Below, in pieces: positions 38,226-48,307 of a stretch of 64,000 bases of DNA. Source of the DNA: Mariniphaga sp041684965 (GTDB lineage Bacteria; Bacteroidota; Bacteroidia; Bacteroidales; Prolixibacteraceae); contig JAWLGR010000008.1 in NCBI GenBank assembly GCA_041684965.1, forward strand, positions 1 through 64,000. Reading direction: 5' to 3'. The position numbers and the translations under genes were made by a program. Each line of letters begins with the position of its first letter. Positions within the stretch are counted from its first letter, which is position 1. The notes below the pieces were generated by a model. The model was not told the origin of the DNA. It worked only from the letters and a program-made list of their open reading frames with translations, and did no database searches.

Positions 38226-38236
38226 AGCTTTTAAAA

Positions 38237-40966
38237 TTATAGGTTTCCAATGTTGGTTCGGCCAAGAATAATTCTGCCTTTTAACTCTTCATCTTCATCA
38301 TCACAATCAATCAATCTTCCCGAGGGATAGACTGAGTTGAGTTTATTTATTTTATTAATAAGCTTGGTTAGTTTTTCTTCATTCTGAGCTTGTTCGAGAT
38401 TGGTTTTTGAGAACAAAAATTCGCGATACGCCTTTTCAAACTGAAGCATATCATTTTCATCGTCAGGAAGCTGGTTTTTACGATGTCCTGCCCAGCATAT
38501 CCTGGCTAATACATGTGCCGGAAGCTCTTTACGGATTAGGTTTTCAAGGAAATTCCGGAAGTCCGAATCGGCAAAACGATAGGCCCATCCGGGCAAAACC
38601 ACAGTTACACGGTAAGAATAAGGATCCACAGGATTACATCCTTCACAATCGCCTTCACAAAGCTGAATGAACTGACCTAACGGAACGGACTCAGCCGTTA
38701 CATCAGGGCGAAGCAAGATGTGCTCAATCAAAAATATTCCTTCTTCGCTAAATACAAACAACATAAAACGGATAAAATCCAACATAGCACTTTTCAGTTT
38801 ATCCGGCGAATCATAGTACAAATACTGCCGTGCAATTACCCATTGGGCGCTGTTGGGATTGGCTTCCTGGTTAATTACATTAAAGGAATATTTTCCGTTT
38901 TCTGAAAGCTGAACCTGCAGGTTTCCGAGTATGGTTTCATCCACAATTTCTTCTTCCGCAAAAACTTTTATAATAATTTCTTCTGTAGTTTCCAGAATTT
39001 TTGCAACTGACAGGTTTAATTCTTTTACCGCCAAACGTGTATTTAGATAATTTTCGGTAGCTGTTAAAAGAATCTCGTCCGCTTCGTTACGAATACGCCA
39101 GCGATAAGCTCTTTCTCCGTCAGAATCAAGGAAATCATAGATTTCCACAAAAGATTCCGACAAATTCCTGCGATTATAGTTTTTGATTCCCACCAACCGG
39201 GAAATCCGCTTTTGAACTCCTGAAACATTATCTGTGTTCCAAAGGTATTCATTGGGTTGCCGGAAATAATTGAACGCATTTCCCCGAGCCATGCTGGTCT
39301 GATCATAATCTTTCAAAAAATCCTCTTTGGTTTGTAGAATTTTTTTTTCAGAATATACTCCGTAGAGCTGTTTCATCAGGAAAGCATAATCGCTGAACTT
39401 TTCAGCAAAACGGGCAATGAGGTGGTCATAAATTTTGTTTTTTCGTTCCACACGGTTATCAAGTTCAGAAAATAAAAGATCAGAAAGCGCATCATCATCG
39501 TTTTCAGGGTATTCGGCAACTAATTCCGAAAAACCTTTGATGTCTTTTACTGCCTTAGTAAAATAGGTTTTTCTCAATTTGTTGTCAACCGAAAGCAGAT
39601 CTTTTACTTTTTCCAAATGGGCAAAATAAGAAGCCAGAATCTGATCAAAAAAAAGCAGATAACCTTTCAATTGTTTGGACTGGGCCTTCCGGGCGGGTTC
39701 CACACGCGAAGGAAGTCCATTGGGACCAATTCCGAATGTGTCAGGAAAATCGTTCTGAATAGTAGTTGTTTCACCGGCATTCAAAAATTTGCCAACCGGT
39801 AATTCAGGTTCCATATTAAATCGTGCCTGCTCCTGTTCGGCTTTGGCTGCTTTTTCCATCTCATCCAGATAAATTGCCACCTTATTATGGTTTACATTTA
39901 CTGGCAACACACTTTTGTAATAACTGAAAGCACTATCGGGGCAACGCAAAGGTTTTTTGCCTTTCTCCACGCAAATCACCCAAGGATCGCTTTCATTGTT
40001 TTTTTTAAGGCAATCTTTTATTATGATTTCCTTAATCACTTTCACTCCATCGATGTTCATTATCAAATTCATAATATCCGACAGGCGCAGCTCAGTGCGG
40101 AGGTCGGTATTTTTGAGTTCCTGCGAATCAAGAAACCCTTTTTTTAGAACCGGCCCTTCAAAAATCTGTTCGGAAGTATAACCTTTAGCAAGCATCTGCT
40201 TCAGTGAATAAAATTTCAGCGACGGTGAAAAATAGTTATCTATGGCACGCAGCACTTTGGCATGAACCAGCTCCTCATCAACTTCGGGATTGAGCTCAAT
40301 TTGAGCACACACGGAAATAAAATGGGATTCTATTTCCGAAACATGAACCAAATCTTCACAAAGATTGCGGTTGCTGTGGTACCGGGTTTTTATTTCATCA
40401 TAAATGCGTTTTTTTTCAGCGTTTATGGCAGTTTCATCAGGAAATTCATCCGGATTGAAATCGTCGAAATCAACTAAAACGGAATACAATCCCTGCAAAT
40501 AAAATTTAGTTGTAAATTCTTCAATATCTTTAAAATCATCTGAATTGTATGATAATCTGTTGTTTTTGCAATCTACATAAACCGGTTTAACAAATGATTT
40601 CAACCAGCAGTTTTTCACCCCTTCAATGTCGATAAACAATTTCCGGTAATCGACTGTAGTTACCGGCCTTGAAGGCAGGATTTGCAAAGCTTTAAAAAAC
40701 TGATCACCTAGTGTACTGTCTTTTTCATCTTCGGGCGCAAGAATATTTTCCAGCGGCATGTCCATGCGTGCTCCCAAATCGGTGAGAGCATAAGCCAACA
40801 TTTCCAAAATGGTGATCCCGGGATCATGAGTATTGTAATCAGTCCATAAATCGCTTGCCAGTTGTTCAATGTATTCCAAGCCTTTTTTTCGAAGAAATGA
40901 ATAATCCCGATCGTCGCCGGTAGCAATGATTTTGGGAAGAGTAATATGTTTGCTTATTTCTGGCAT
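38237..40966 (-). CDS. eCIS baseplate protein (Afp12-like)
   Basis: A 909-residue baseplate wedge component. The N-terminal segment with LWTDYNTHDPGITILEMLAYALTDLG (about 41-66) is the hallmark of this family. The protein has no signal peptide and no membrane segment. Its start overlaps the end of the Afp11-like gene by 13 bp, showing translational coupling of the two wedge proteins, which form heteromers in related particles. Much longer than typical wedge proteins of phages. Confidence 0.87.
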   Translation of the reverse strand: MPEISKHITLPKIIATGDDRDYSFLRKKGLEYIEQLASDLWTDYNTHDPGITILEMLAYALTDLGARMDMPLENILAPEDEKDSTLGDQFFKALQILPSRPVTTVDYRKLFIDIEGVKNCWLKSFVKPVYVDCKNNRLSYNSDDFKDIEEFTTKFYLQGLYSVLVDFDDFNPDEFPDETAINAEKKRIYDEIKTRYHSNRNLCEDLVHVSEIESHFISVCAQIELNPEVDEELVHAKVLRAIDNYFSPSLKFYSLKQMLAKGYTSEQIFEGPVLKKGFLDSQELKNTDLRTELRLSDIMNLIMNIDGVKVIKEIIIKDCLKKNNESDPWVICVEKGKKPLRCPDSAFSYYKSVLPVNVNHNKVAIYLDEMEKAAKAEQEQARFNMEPELPVGKFLNAGETTTIQNDFPDTFGIGPNGLPSRVEPARKAQSKQLKGYLLFFDQILASYFAHLEKVKDLLSVDNKLRKTYFTKAVKDIKGFSELVAEYPENDDDALSDLLFSELDNRVERKNKIYDHLIARFAEKFSDYAFLMKQLYGVYSEKKILQTKEDFLKDYDQTSMARGNAFNYFRQPNEYLWNTDNVSGVQKRISRLVGIKNYNRRNLSESFVEIYDFLDSDGERAYRWRIRNEADEILLTATENYLNTRLAVKELNLSVAKILETTEEIIIKVFAEEEIVDETILGNLQVQLSENGKYSFNVINQEANPNSAQWVIARQYLYYDSPDKLKSAMLDFIRFMLFVFSEEGIFLIEHILLRPDVTAESVPLGQFIQLCEGDCEGCNPVDPYSYRVTVVLPGWAYRFADSDFRNFLENLIRKELPAHVLARICWAGHRKNQLPDDENDMLQFEKAYREFLFSKTNLEQAQNEEKLTKLINKINKLNSVYPSGRLIDCDDEDEELKGRIILGRTNIGNL

Positions 40967-43900
40967 TTTTCTATAATTTGTTCTTTATCGTTGCAAACTT
41001 GCTCCGTGATTTGAATATCATGTTGTCTGGCAGAAACGAGAATCGAAACAGGAGTTTCAGGACTCACCTCAGAAAAAGGATTATTATTTTTTTTCATAAT
41101 AACATCTTTCACATAATCAACGTATTGAAGCTTTTCGAGATAATGAATAAGTGTACTTTGATGCAACGTTGTTCCAAACTCGATTTTAGCAGTTTCTTTA
41201 AATGCCCATGGTGAAAGTAAACGGATAATGTCCTCATTCATCTTCTTTATGTAAAAACTTTCATCAAAGCCTTTCCTGAATTTCACTTTCAAACTAACCG
41301 TAATTTCCTCGTAATCAGGATTTGCAACCACTGCATTTACATGCAAAGTATTTCGCTCGTTAACAAAACTTTGAATTTCATTGAGAGTAGCTTTACTTAC
41401 CCGTGGTTGGTAAATATCGAATACATTACTGTTTTCAATATCAGGAATAATAATAATCAAAACGTGTCCCGGAGAAAGAAAATTTGTTTCTATTTTATCT
41501 TTTTTTACAGTATAAGAAGTGTGGTTTAAGCATTTCACCTTGTAAATTTTCGGGAATTGCTGTAGAATCAGGTGTTCGTAATCCCAAATGGTAATTGCCC
41601 GGTTTTTGTGGCGAAGCCGTTCACTTATTCTTCGGTAATAAGCTGCATCCGATTCTTGAGGTTTACCACCAAACGAAGCATACGGCTGGATAATACTTTT
41701 TACTTTTAAATCACGTTGTACCGTTTTTGAAATTGTTTTGGCTTCCAGTCCTTTCTGCAGGTGCGACAATTCATTTCCATTGTTGGCAAACTGTGCAGTA
41801 ATCGATTGTACATGGATGTCAATTGCTTTGCTTACTGCATCAAAATTTTTGTGAATATTTGCTTTTACCCATATATAACCTGAAGCAAGCCGGCTGTTGT
41901 TATTATTCACCACTTTTGGAATGGAAAACTTCACAATTCCCGATTTCAGAAAATTATCGGTTTCGTTGGCAATCATAAAATCGCTGTCCAGCGGTTTCCA
42001 ATGGTTCAGACACAATACCGACCATTCCACCTTTTGTTTACCAGTAAACGATTCGGCCTCGGGATTTTCACTTCCCTCGAGCACTTTAACTAAAAGTGAA
42101 ACCACCTGAGTCGGTTCTGCATCTTCCAACCCGATATAAAGTTCGCCACCTTTGCAATAGTCAGGTAGCAGGAAAGTTTTTTTCTCTTCTTCCTCCAAAA
42201 AATCCAATTGATTTTTCAGGTAAAGATGTTCTTCAGCTTGCCCGAAAGGATGTTCATGAAAAAGTTTTATTTCATTATTTTGATACTCAATTTCTGGTGA
42301 ATTCAAATTCAATGCAGCAGAAGCTGTGTAATTCAGGCTGATTGACTCAATCATCGGTGTGTATGGTTCGTTGGGAATTACTGGATTTGTGCCTCCGCTT
42401 GCAATTGCGTACGCATAAATCCGGGGAAAATCTTCATGGTAAAAAGATTGGTTGAGCGAAATACGCACCGGACCATTTTTACCGGATTCATAGTTTGAAT
42501 TTACAACTTTGAATTCGGTTATAAACCCCTCATCCTCTGCTGTAAATAACACGTAATTTACTAACCCGACTTTATTTTTCCCTTCATCAAAATAATATGC
42601 AGTTTCCCATTTAGTCTTATGCTGAATTTCAATCCTGGCTTTAAAATGTGAATTAGAGTCAACAGTATGTTCATTGTATCCTGAATATAAATCTACAAAA
42701 CTCCCGGGGGTATTTTTCCATTCAATTTTCACATCAAGGCTCCCCCAGTCCTTTTTATAAAGCTCAGAATAGCCAATATAAAAATTAGAACGTTTCACCG
42801 GCTGTGTTCCAAATGGATAGAAAGGTTTGGCAGCGTTCAACAAACCAATATCACTTTCCATTTCAAGGCTTTTTATTTCACGTACATCCACATGAATTGC
42901 CAGAGTTTTAATTTCTTTTTCAAGCAGTTGTCGGTATAACGAATACCCGTTGGTATTGCCAGTATCTATCAGTACACTGCAAATTGGCTGGTCCGTATTA
43001 AAATTTTGGCCATGAATCTCTGAGTCGTACCCTATAACCGGTTTCTCATCACGCGGAATCTTAAATGCCAGTTTTAGTCGGGTTGATAATTCACTCAGTC
43101 CGGTATCAAAAATTTCGTTACCATCTTCATCTTTGAAGACAGATTCAATATTGAACGGTCCAAGCCAGCCTTTTTCTCCAGTACACCAGACATTGAGATT
43201 ACCGGTAAGTTGAGCAACTGTAACAGAGGAAATAGTGTTTTGTAATTTTATATCCAGTTGCACCAACCGTTCTCCTTCCTTAAGTTTCAAAACATTTGAA
43301 GAAACTGCAAAGCCAAGTCTGGCATCATCCAGTTCGGGAAATTCTGGTTTTTTACCATTCTTTTCAACTTCGAAGTACCCAAATGGCCACCATTGAATTT
43401 CATCGTCAGGAAAATCTGCACCTTTTCCATCGTATGAATTTGCAACTTCAGCGACTTTTATTTTGCTGTTGTCATGATCGTTATATAAACTTTTAAATTG
43501 CGCAACTCGGGTTCTGTTGACAATTAATTCTTCAGTGGTTTTATAAATTCGTTTTTGTCCATTAGCATCTTTACCTCCATCCAACTCAGTTCCAACGGTA
43601 ATTTTTTCTTCAGATACTCTTTTGGCCAGTTCAAAAAGCAGATGAACTTTATCAGGTGTTGCCGGGAGCTTTTCAATTTTCAGGACTTCATTGTAATAAA
43701 AATCAAGGTGACGCTTTGTAAGCCGGTTAAATCGTTTTTTGGTAAATTCCAACAACCAAATAAAACTGATAAAAAGCGCTAAATGCGGTGTTATATCTTT
43801 TACATCCCCAACTCGTTTTAAAAATTCTTCCAGTTCAGAATCGTTTTTAAAAAAAAGCTCCCAGTTCCCTGAAGGTTCCTTAAAATCAAGGGTACTGAAA

Positions 43901-44058
43901 TAATTCACATGCCCAGCAAACCTGTAAGCAAACTGCATCCATTCTTTCAGATTGAAATCGTTCAATTTAACTGAATCTGGATCCAGTGCCTGAATAAATC
44001 TTCTATTCTGGTCACTCCCTTCGCGGGATAATGCTATATCTTTTCCGCAATTAGCCAT
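40954..44058 (-). CDS. eCIS baseplate J-like protein (Afp11-like)
   Basis: A 1034-residue baseplate protein. The C-terminal half contains the gpJ/gp47-type core: ESDAAYYRRISERLRHKNRAITIWDYEHLILQQFP at about 805-840 and the following strand FPKIYKVKCLNHTSY. The end has the assembly domain with FGTTLHQSTLIHYLEKLQYVDYVKDVIM. The large N-terminal part is specific to eCIS relatives. It forms the wedge ring around the spike with the Afp12-like partner, whose gene overlaps it. Confidence 0.87.
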   Translation of the reverse strand: MANCGKDIALSREGSDQNRRFIQALDPDSVKLNDFNLKEWMQFAYRFAGHVNYFSTLDFKEPSGNWELFFKNDSELEEFLKRVGDVKDITPHLALFISFIWLLEFTKKRFNRLTKRHLDFYYNEVLKIEKLPATPDKVHLLFELAKRVSEEKITVGTELDGGKDANGQKRIYKTTEELIVNRTRVAQFKSLYNDHDNSKIKVAEVANSYDGKGADFPDDEIQWWPFGYFEVEKNGKKPEFPELDDARLGFAVSSNVLKLKEGERLVQLDIKLQNTISSVTVAQLTGNLNVWCTGEKGWLGPFNIESVFKDEDGNEIFDTGLSELSTRLKLAFKIPRDEKPVIGYDSEIHGQNFNTDQPICSVLIDTGNTNGYSLYRQLLEKEIKTLAIHVDVREIKSLEMESDIGLLNAAKPFYPFGTQPVKRSNFYIGYSELYKKDWGSLDVKIEWKNTPGSFVDLYSGYNEHTVDSNSHFKARIEIQHKTKWETAYYFDEGKNKVGLVNYVLFTAEDEGFITEFKVVNSNYESGKNGPVRISLNQSFYHEDFPRIYAYAIASGGTNPVIPNEPYTPMIESISLNYTASAALNLNSPEIEYQNNEIKLFHEHPFGQAEEHLYLKNQLDFLEEEEKKTFLLPDYCKGGELYIGLEDAEPTQVVSLLVKVLEGSENPEAESFTGKQKVEWSVLCLNHWKPLDSDFMIANETDNFLKSGIVKFSIPKVVNNNNSRLASGYIWVKANIHKNFDAVSKAIDIHVQSITAQFANNGNELSHLQKGLEAKTISKTVQRDLKVKSIIQPYASFGGKPQESDAAYYRRISERLRHKNRAITIWDYEHLILQQFPKIYKVKCLNHTSYTVKKDKIETNFLSPGHVLIIIIPDIENSNVFDIYQPRVSKATLNEIQSFVNERNTLHVNAVVANPDYEEITVSLKVKFRKGFDESFYIKKMNEDIIRLLSPWAFKETAKIEFGTTLHQSTLIHYLEKLQYVDYVKDVIMKKNNNPFSEVSPETPVSILVSARQHDIQITEQVCNDKEQIIEKCQK

Positions 44059-44070
44059 AAATTATCTACC

Positions 44071-44481
44071 TTACAATTCGTTACCTTCTTCCTTGTAAAA
44101 AGGAAATACCATATTCATTCGCGAGTTGGTTGAACGGATGATAAATTCAATATTGATGAGCAAAATGCCGGTAAGTTCATCAGCCGGGTCGATGTCAATT
44201 TTTCTTACATCGATACGTGGTTCGTAATAAAGAATTGCTGTTTTTATCAAATCAATGACATAGGTTTTCAATGTCAGATTCAGTGGACTGAAAAGCAGTT
44301 CATCGAGGTTACACCCATAGCCGGGAACCATCACCCGTTCACCCGGTCGTGTTGAAAGCAGAATATGAAGACTGCTTCTAATATCCGCCTCATCTTCGAG
44401 CATTTTTACTGACCGGCTTTCCTTGCTGAATTCCGGTGGAAAACTCCATCCTCTTCCTAAAAATGATTGTTTCTCATCCAT
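44071..44481 (-). CDS. gp25-like baseplate protein (Afp9-like)
   Basis: A 136-residue member of the GPW/gp25 family, which joins baseplate to the first sheath ring. Seen: GRGWSFPPEF near the start, the conserved DEADIRSSLHILLSTRPGERVMVPGYGCNLDELLF at about 30-64, with the EPR motif (YYEPRIDV) at about 91-98. Length and motifs are standard. It lies between the PAAR gene (3 bp away) and the Afp11-like gene (12 bp away). Confidence 0.93.
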   Translation of the reverse strand: MDEKQSFLGRGWSFPPEFSKESRSVKMLEDEADIRSSLHILLSTRPGERVMVPGYGCNLDELLFSPLNLTLKTYVIDLIKTAILYYEPRIDVRKIDIDPADELTGILLINIEFIIRSTNSRMNMVFPFYKEEGNEL

Positions 44482-44484
44482 AAT

Positions 44485-44778
44485 TTAGCCTCCTATCAAC
44501 ACAGTTGGACAACCAGCCACAATAGTTCCGCCGTGAGCAGTAATATCACCCAAACGGGCTGCCGGCATGCCACCAATTAACACAGTTGCCGAACCCATGG
44601 CTATAGAATCGGGAGGGCCTGTGCAGACAGCCATATCGCCCACCCGTGCAGCAGGCATTCCACCGATGAGCACTGTAGGTTCTCCCGGCGGTAATACCGG
44701 GCCACCAACATGGGGCACAGATCCGGTTACCATCGGGCATGTATGCATATCTGTTATTCTCGCTGCCGGTTTTCCCAT
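44485..44778 (-). CDS. PAAR tip protein (Afp10-like)
   Basis: A 97-residue PAAR-repeat protein that sharpens the spike tip. The duplicated motif is plain: PAARITDMHTCPM near the N-terminus, then PTVLIGGMPAARVGDMAVC and ATVLIGGMPAARLGDITAHGG, ending CPTVLIGG. His12, Cys14, Cys55 and a later His are the likely metal ligands. No C-terminal toxin extension is present, so cargo must travel another way. The gene follows the spike gene after 5 bp. Confidence 0.95.
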   Translation of the reverse strand: MGKPAARITDMHTCPMVTGSVPHVGGPVLPPGEPTVLIGGMPAARVGDMAVCTGPPDSIAMGSATVLIGGMPAARLGDITAHGGTIVAGCPTVLIGG

Positions 44779-44783
44779 AGCTT

Positions 44784-46526
44784 TTAATTAATTTGAACCA
44801 ATGAACCTTTTACAACTGCAATGGCACCGGTTGAAATCTCAGCACCGGCTGAACCTTCAGCCTTAAACTGAGCGCCGGCTTTTAATTCCAGGTTCGTACC
44901 GCTTTCCAGTTTTAAATCAGTTGATGATTTTAAATTAATAGCCGAAGCGCTTTCAAAAGTAATTCCATTGGAATCCATTTTGATGAAATTGCCATTTTCA
45001 TCTTCCAGTTTAATTCCACCGTCATCATCGCTGATTACCAACTTGTTTCCATTGGGCGTTTCCACCGTCACACTTACTTCATCATCGTTGAAAATAAATT
45101 TTATATCGCTTCGGGTAATAAAACCTTTTTCGTGGTTATCATCGGCTGCAGTGAGTGGCGCCGGTTTGGCGCTGCTGTTTAGCATTCCCAAAACCACCGG
45201 GTCGTTTGGATTGTCATTAATAAACCCTACAATCACTTCATCATCAATTTCAGGTCTGAAAAATGAACCCCGGTTCTCCCCGGCATCAAGTGCAGCTACG
45301 CGTGCCCAGGTTCCTTCGCCCTGACTATCAACTACAGGAAGCCGGACCAATATACGATCTTCGCCATCAGGATCGTTTTCCAGTTGGGTTACAATGCCTG
45401 TTTGCAATCCATTTACCGCTGCTGCCAAACCGGCAGCAGGCAAATCATTGATATCGAAAGTTTCGGAAAACCATTTAGGATTTAAACCAAACTGAGCATC
45501 TATTGTCCAGTTACCCTCAGCAATCTGATGACGAACGGCAGTTACATATGCATCTCCACTAAATCGTTCGCCCACCCCTTCAAGCCGAAGTAAAGAATTT
45601 GGCTTCACTGTTGAAATTCCCTGAAATTTTACCTTACCTCTGATTTTTGACAAACGGTTAAACAAGGCTTTTGCATTTGCCCATTCCTGAAGTGAAGAAT
45701 TGTTTCCTCCTCCATTCTTAAGTTCCAGGTTTTCAAGTCCAACCACCTGGGCCAAATCATCAGGAGTCAGGTTACCATTCAACTCAAAATCTGGATTGTC
45801 GGCTTCGGCTTCCAAGAATTCCTGATCGGAAGCGTTCCAGCCATAAGAAGTTACTTTCCGGAACTGATTGCGGGCATCAATTTCTGCATCGAAATCAAGG
45901 AGAGTAGCGCCAAAAGCGACAGTTTCAACATGTGCTTGCCTGACATCCGGATTTTTAATGTAAATCTTTCCATTGTCTACCATGCAAATTTTTCCATTGG
46001 CCTGTGCCCGGGTCACCAGAAAATCCCAGTTGGAAACATTGTACTGCACAATTTCTTTATGCGTCACATTTGTAGTCTCCACCTCTTTCTCAAGCCCATA
46101 ACTGTCAATAATTTCTTCCAAAACTTCGCTGTCTTTCCTTTCGTAGAAATATTTACTTTTCCGGCCAACGGTAAGTTTCACCGCCTTGTCTTTGCATTCC
46201 ACAATCAGAAACGACTGACTGGATCTTATTTTCAGGCTGTGTTTAATTACAATGCCTTTAAAGATGGTTTCTTCTACAGAATGATAACCTGTTTTGATTT
46301 CAATTTCCTTTCCAGGAACAAATAAATTCTGGTTACTCAATTCAAAGTCCTGTGAAGCCGGGTCGCCGTCGCGCAATACCAGCTTTGCCATGGGAATGCG
46401 GTTCACTTCCTTTTCAACCACTATATTCATTACATCGTAACTACGCGACAACTGCTCACCTTCCACCAGAATGCTGTGTGTAACCAAATCCGCTGAACGT
46501 ACAGTATTTATAACTCTTTTAGACAT
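44784..46526 (-). CDS. VgrG-like spike protein (Afp8-like)
   Basis: A 580-residue trimeric central spike. The N-terminal gp27-like part (about 1-370) contains KVTSYGWNASDQEF and a LysM-free hub. The OB-fold (about 375-460) has the conserved GIVTQLENDPDGEDRILVRLP and GSFFRPEIDDEVIVGFINDNPNDPVVLGML. The end is a triple beta-helix of short repeats (INLKSSTDLKLESGTNLELKAG). No C-terminal effector domain is fused. The hub binds the LysM adaptor encoded just upstream (2-bp gap) and the PAAR tip just downstream. Confidence 0.94.
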   Translation of the reverse strand: MSKRVINTVRSADLVTHSILVEGEQLSRSYDVMNIVVEKEVNRIPMAKLVLRDGDPASQDFELSNQNLFVPGKEIEIKTGYHSVEETIFKGIVIKHSLKIRSSQSFLIVECKDKAVKLTVGRKSKYFYERKDSEVLEEIIDSYGLEKEVETTNVTHKEIVQYNVSNWDFLVTRAQANGKICMVDNGKIYIKNPDVRQAHVETVAFGATLLDFDAEIDARNQFRKVTSYGWNASDQEFLEAEADNPDFELNGNLTPDDLAQVVGLENLELKNGGGNNSSLQEWANAKALFNRLSKIRGKVKFQGISTVKPNSLLRLEGVGERFSGDAYVTAVRHQIAEGNWTIDAQFGLNPKWFSETFDINDLPAAGLAAAVNGLQTGIVTQLENDPDGEDRILVRLPVVDSQGEGTWARVAALDAGENRGSFFRPEIDDEVIVGFINDNPNDPVVLGMLNSSAKPAPLTAADDNHEKGFITRSDIKFIFNDDEVSVTVETPNGNKLVISDDDGGIKLEDENGNFIKMDSNGITFESASAINLKSSTDLKLESGTNLELKAGAQFKAEGSAGAEISTGAIAVVKGSLVQIN

Positions 46527-46528
46527 AA

Positions 46529-47245
46529 TCAGGAATTTTTTGCAACAGGTGGAAAAAAAATCCGTTGTCCGACTTGAAGTTTCCTGAAATTAGTAATCTG
46601 GTTAGCTTTTGCCACCTCCAGGTAATACTTCGAATCGCCGTATATCCGATAGGTCATCAGTGGGAGCGTATCTCCTTTTTTCACCTCTCTTACATGAGTT
46701 AAATCGGGCGAACTGCTGTTTTCCATAGCCACGCGCAGGTTATCTTCCACAAAACCTTTGAATTTGGCTTTGGCCGCTGCACGCAGCGGGGTTCCGTCCG
46801 GCTTGAACAGTTTGAAGGTGATGTCCATTTCCATAAGGCTGCCTTTGAACAGCAGTGTACCCCATGAAATAATAAGGTAGTTGGGTTTATGCTCTTCACC
46901 ATTGTAATCAAAAACCACTTTTTTGAAATGCTCTACATCGTCAATCACTCCCCTGCCCTCATCTTTGAATATTTTGATGTTATCAGTTCCGGCAGAGCCG
47001 TAATCGGTAAGCACACCAGTGCGATCGAACACAAATTCCAGTTCAAGATCCTCAGGTAATGCCCGATTAAACCGTGGGGCCGAAGCACTGGTTCCTGAAG
47101 CCTGATCATCGTTCTGTTCAATTTTATACCTGAACATATAAGTCTCCGGATTCAATAGTGTTCTGAATTCCCCGTCAGCCACTCCTTCAGAGAAATGCTC
47201 ATCACTGAAAGCTCTTATTTTCAACTTAGTAAGTTCTCCACTCAT
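46529..47245 (-). CDS. LysM-containing spike-to-tube adaptor (Afp7-like)
   Basis: About 238 residues from the ATG at 47245 (MSGELTKLKIRAFSDEHF), which lies just after the stop of the DUF5908 gene; a longer frame starting at 47278 overlaps that gene and is less likely. The N-terminal domain (NPETYMFRYKIEQND) binds tube and spike, and the C-terminal LysM domain reads VKKGDTLPLMTYRIYGDSKYYLEVAKAN. Same product type as gp53-like LysM proteins of phage T4 baseplates. Confidence 0.9.
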   Translation of the reverse strand: MSGELTKLKIRAFSDEHFSEGVADGEFRTLLNPETYMFRYKIEQNDDQASGTSASAPRFNRALPEDLELEFVFDRTGVLTDYGSAGTDNIKIFKDEGRGVIDDVEHFKKVVFDYNGEEHKPNYLIISWGTLLFKGSLMEMDITFKLFKPDGTPLRAAAKAKFKGFVEDNLRVAMENSSSPDLTHVREVKKGDTLPLMTYRIYGDSKYYLEVAKANQITNFRKLQVGQRIFFPPVAKNS

Positions 47246-47246
47246 T

Positions 47247-47405
47247 TTATCTTTCTTCTTTTTTAGAAAGTATTTCAAGCACCTGCTCCACGCAAGCTGC
47301 TATTAATTCATCGCGCTCACTCCGTTTTATTTTTTCCGGATTTTGGGAACGCGGCTTTTCATCCACATTGATTTTGATGTGCAGCTCTTTTATTTCGATA
47401 GGCAT
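47247..47405 (-). CDS. DUF5908 small eCIS protein
   Basis: A 52-residue protein (MPIEIKELHIKINVDEKP...) of the DUF5908 family, found between tube and adaptor genes in Bacteroidota eCIS. The start at 47405 is right after the stop of the tube gene; an upstream ATG at 47474 lies inside that gene. It has a beta strand then a charged helix (RDELIAACVEQVLEIL). Possibly the counterpart of the small Afp6; function unknown. Confidence 0.8.
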   Translation of the reverse strand: MPIEIKELHIKINVDEKPRSQNPEKIKRSERDELIAACVEQVLEILSKKEER

Positions 47406-47406
47406 T

Positions 47407-47838
47407 TTACTGAATATTAAAATAGTTATAAACCAGCTCAATGGTTTCGATTGCAATTTTGCTCTCTTCGGCATTCAAATCGCCAACCGTCCACTTCACC
47501 GGCCAGGCATGCACAACATTCCAGGTTATCAGCGGCTCGTGTTCTTCATTTAATAAACTGATGGTGAGATCGATTGGAGTTATATCAAAACCTTCCAAAG
47601 CATCCCTGCACCATTTTATCAATTCCGAATTCACCAACACACCACGTTTCAACACCAGGTTTGGAAACCTGGTTCGAACCGGTAACTTGTGCTTAAACCT
47701 GTTTTCACCCCCTTCGGCTATCTGTTCGGTTTCGAGTTCAATAGTTAACCCTGAAACCGACTGGAACTGGAATTCGCCTTTGATGTTATTAAATTCCACC
47801 CTGAAATGATAACCCACCGGCGGGTAGTAGCTAGCCAT
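47407..47838 (-). CDS. eCIS inner-tube protein 2 (Afp5-like)
   Basis: A 143-residue inner-tube subunit. Tube signatures: YPPVGYHFRVEFNNIKGEFQFQSVSGLTIELE at the start, NLVLKRGVL, the C-terminal ITWNVVHAWPVKWTVGDLNAEESKIAIETIELVYNYF. Related along its length to the next tube protein. In related particles the Afp5 type forms the first ring next to the spike, and this copy lies nearest the adaptor genes, which fits. The gene follows the other tube gene after 2 bp. Confidence 0.93.
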   Translation of the reverse strand: MASYYPPVGYHFRVEFNNIKGEFQFQSVSGLTIELETEQIAEGGENRFKHKLPVRTRFPNLVLKRGVLVNSELIKWCRDALEGFDITPIDLTISLLNEEHEPLITWNVVHAWPVKWTVGDLNAEESKIAIETIELVYNYFNIQ

Positions 47839-47840
47839 TT

Positions 47841-48275
47841 CTATTCATTTTGAATGGTTAAACCTTCGTGAACGATTTCCATACTTTCGATAGCCACCTC
47901 GTTGCCGTCAGCCTTTAAATCGGTCGACTGCACCTTAGCCGGCCAGGCATTCTTCACTTTCCAGGTAACTACCGGTTCGTGTTCTTCATTCAGCAAACTG
48001 ATGGTGATGTCGCGCCGTTCGATGGTATTGAGCTTTACGGTGTTCCACCAGTTATAAAACTCATTGTCGGTAGCAAATGTGCCTCGTTTCAATGTAATAT
48101 TGCTGAATTTCTGCATGCCGGGCATTTTAATTTTTGAATACTCCGGGCTGGCGCCATCCCGGTATTCTACCACTTCGGTTTCCACATCCAATCCTGAAAC
48201 CTCGGAAAAGCCAATTTTTGTTCCGCTCCACTCCACCTGGAAATGAAACTTAACCAATGGATATGCTGTTGCCAT
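47841..48275 (-). CDS. eCIS major inner-tube protein (Afp1-like)
   Basis: A 144-residue Hcp/gp19-like tube protein, stacked as hexameric rings to form the shaft. It shows FHFQVEWSGTKIGFSEVSGLDVETEVVEYRDG, MPGMQKFSNITLKRG and NAWPAKVQSTDLKADGNEVAIESMEIVHEGLTI. It is the better match to the major tube (Afp1). It sits 32 bp after the sheath gene; being early in the operon fits high expression. Confidence 0.94.
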   Translation of the reverse strand: MATAYPLVKFHFQVEWSGTKIGFSEVSGLDVETEVVEYRDGASPEYSKIKMPGMQKFSNITLKRGTFATDNEFYNWWNTVKLNTIERRDITISLLNEEHEPVVTWKVKNAWPAKVQSTDLKADGNEVAIESMEIVHEGLTIQNE

Positions 48276-48307
48276 AGTTTATTGTTTTAAAAGTTATAGT
48301 TAATTGA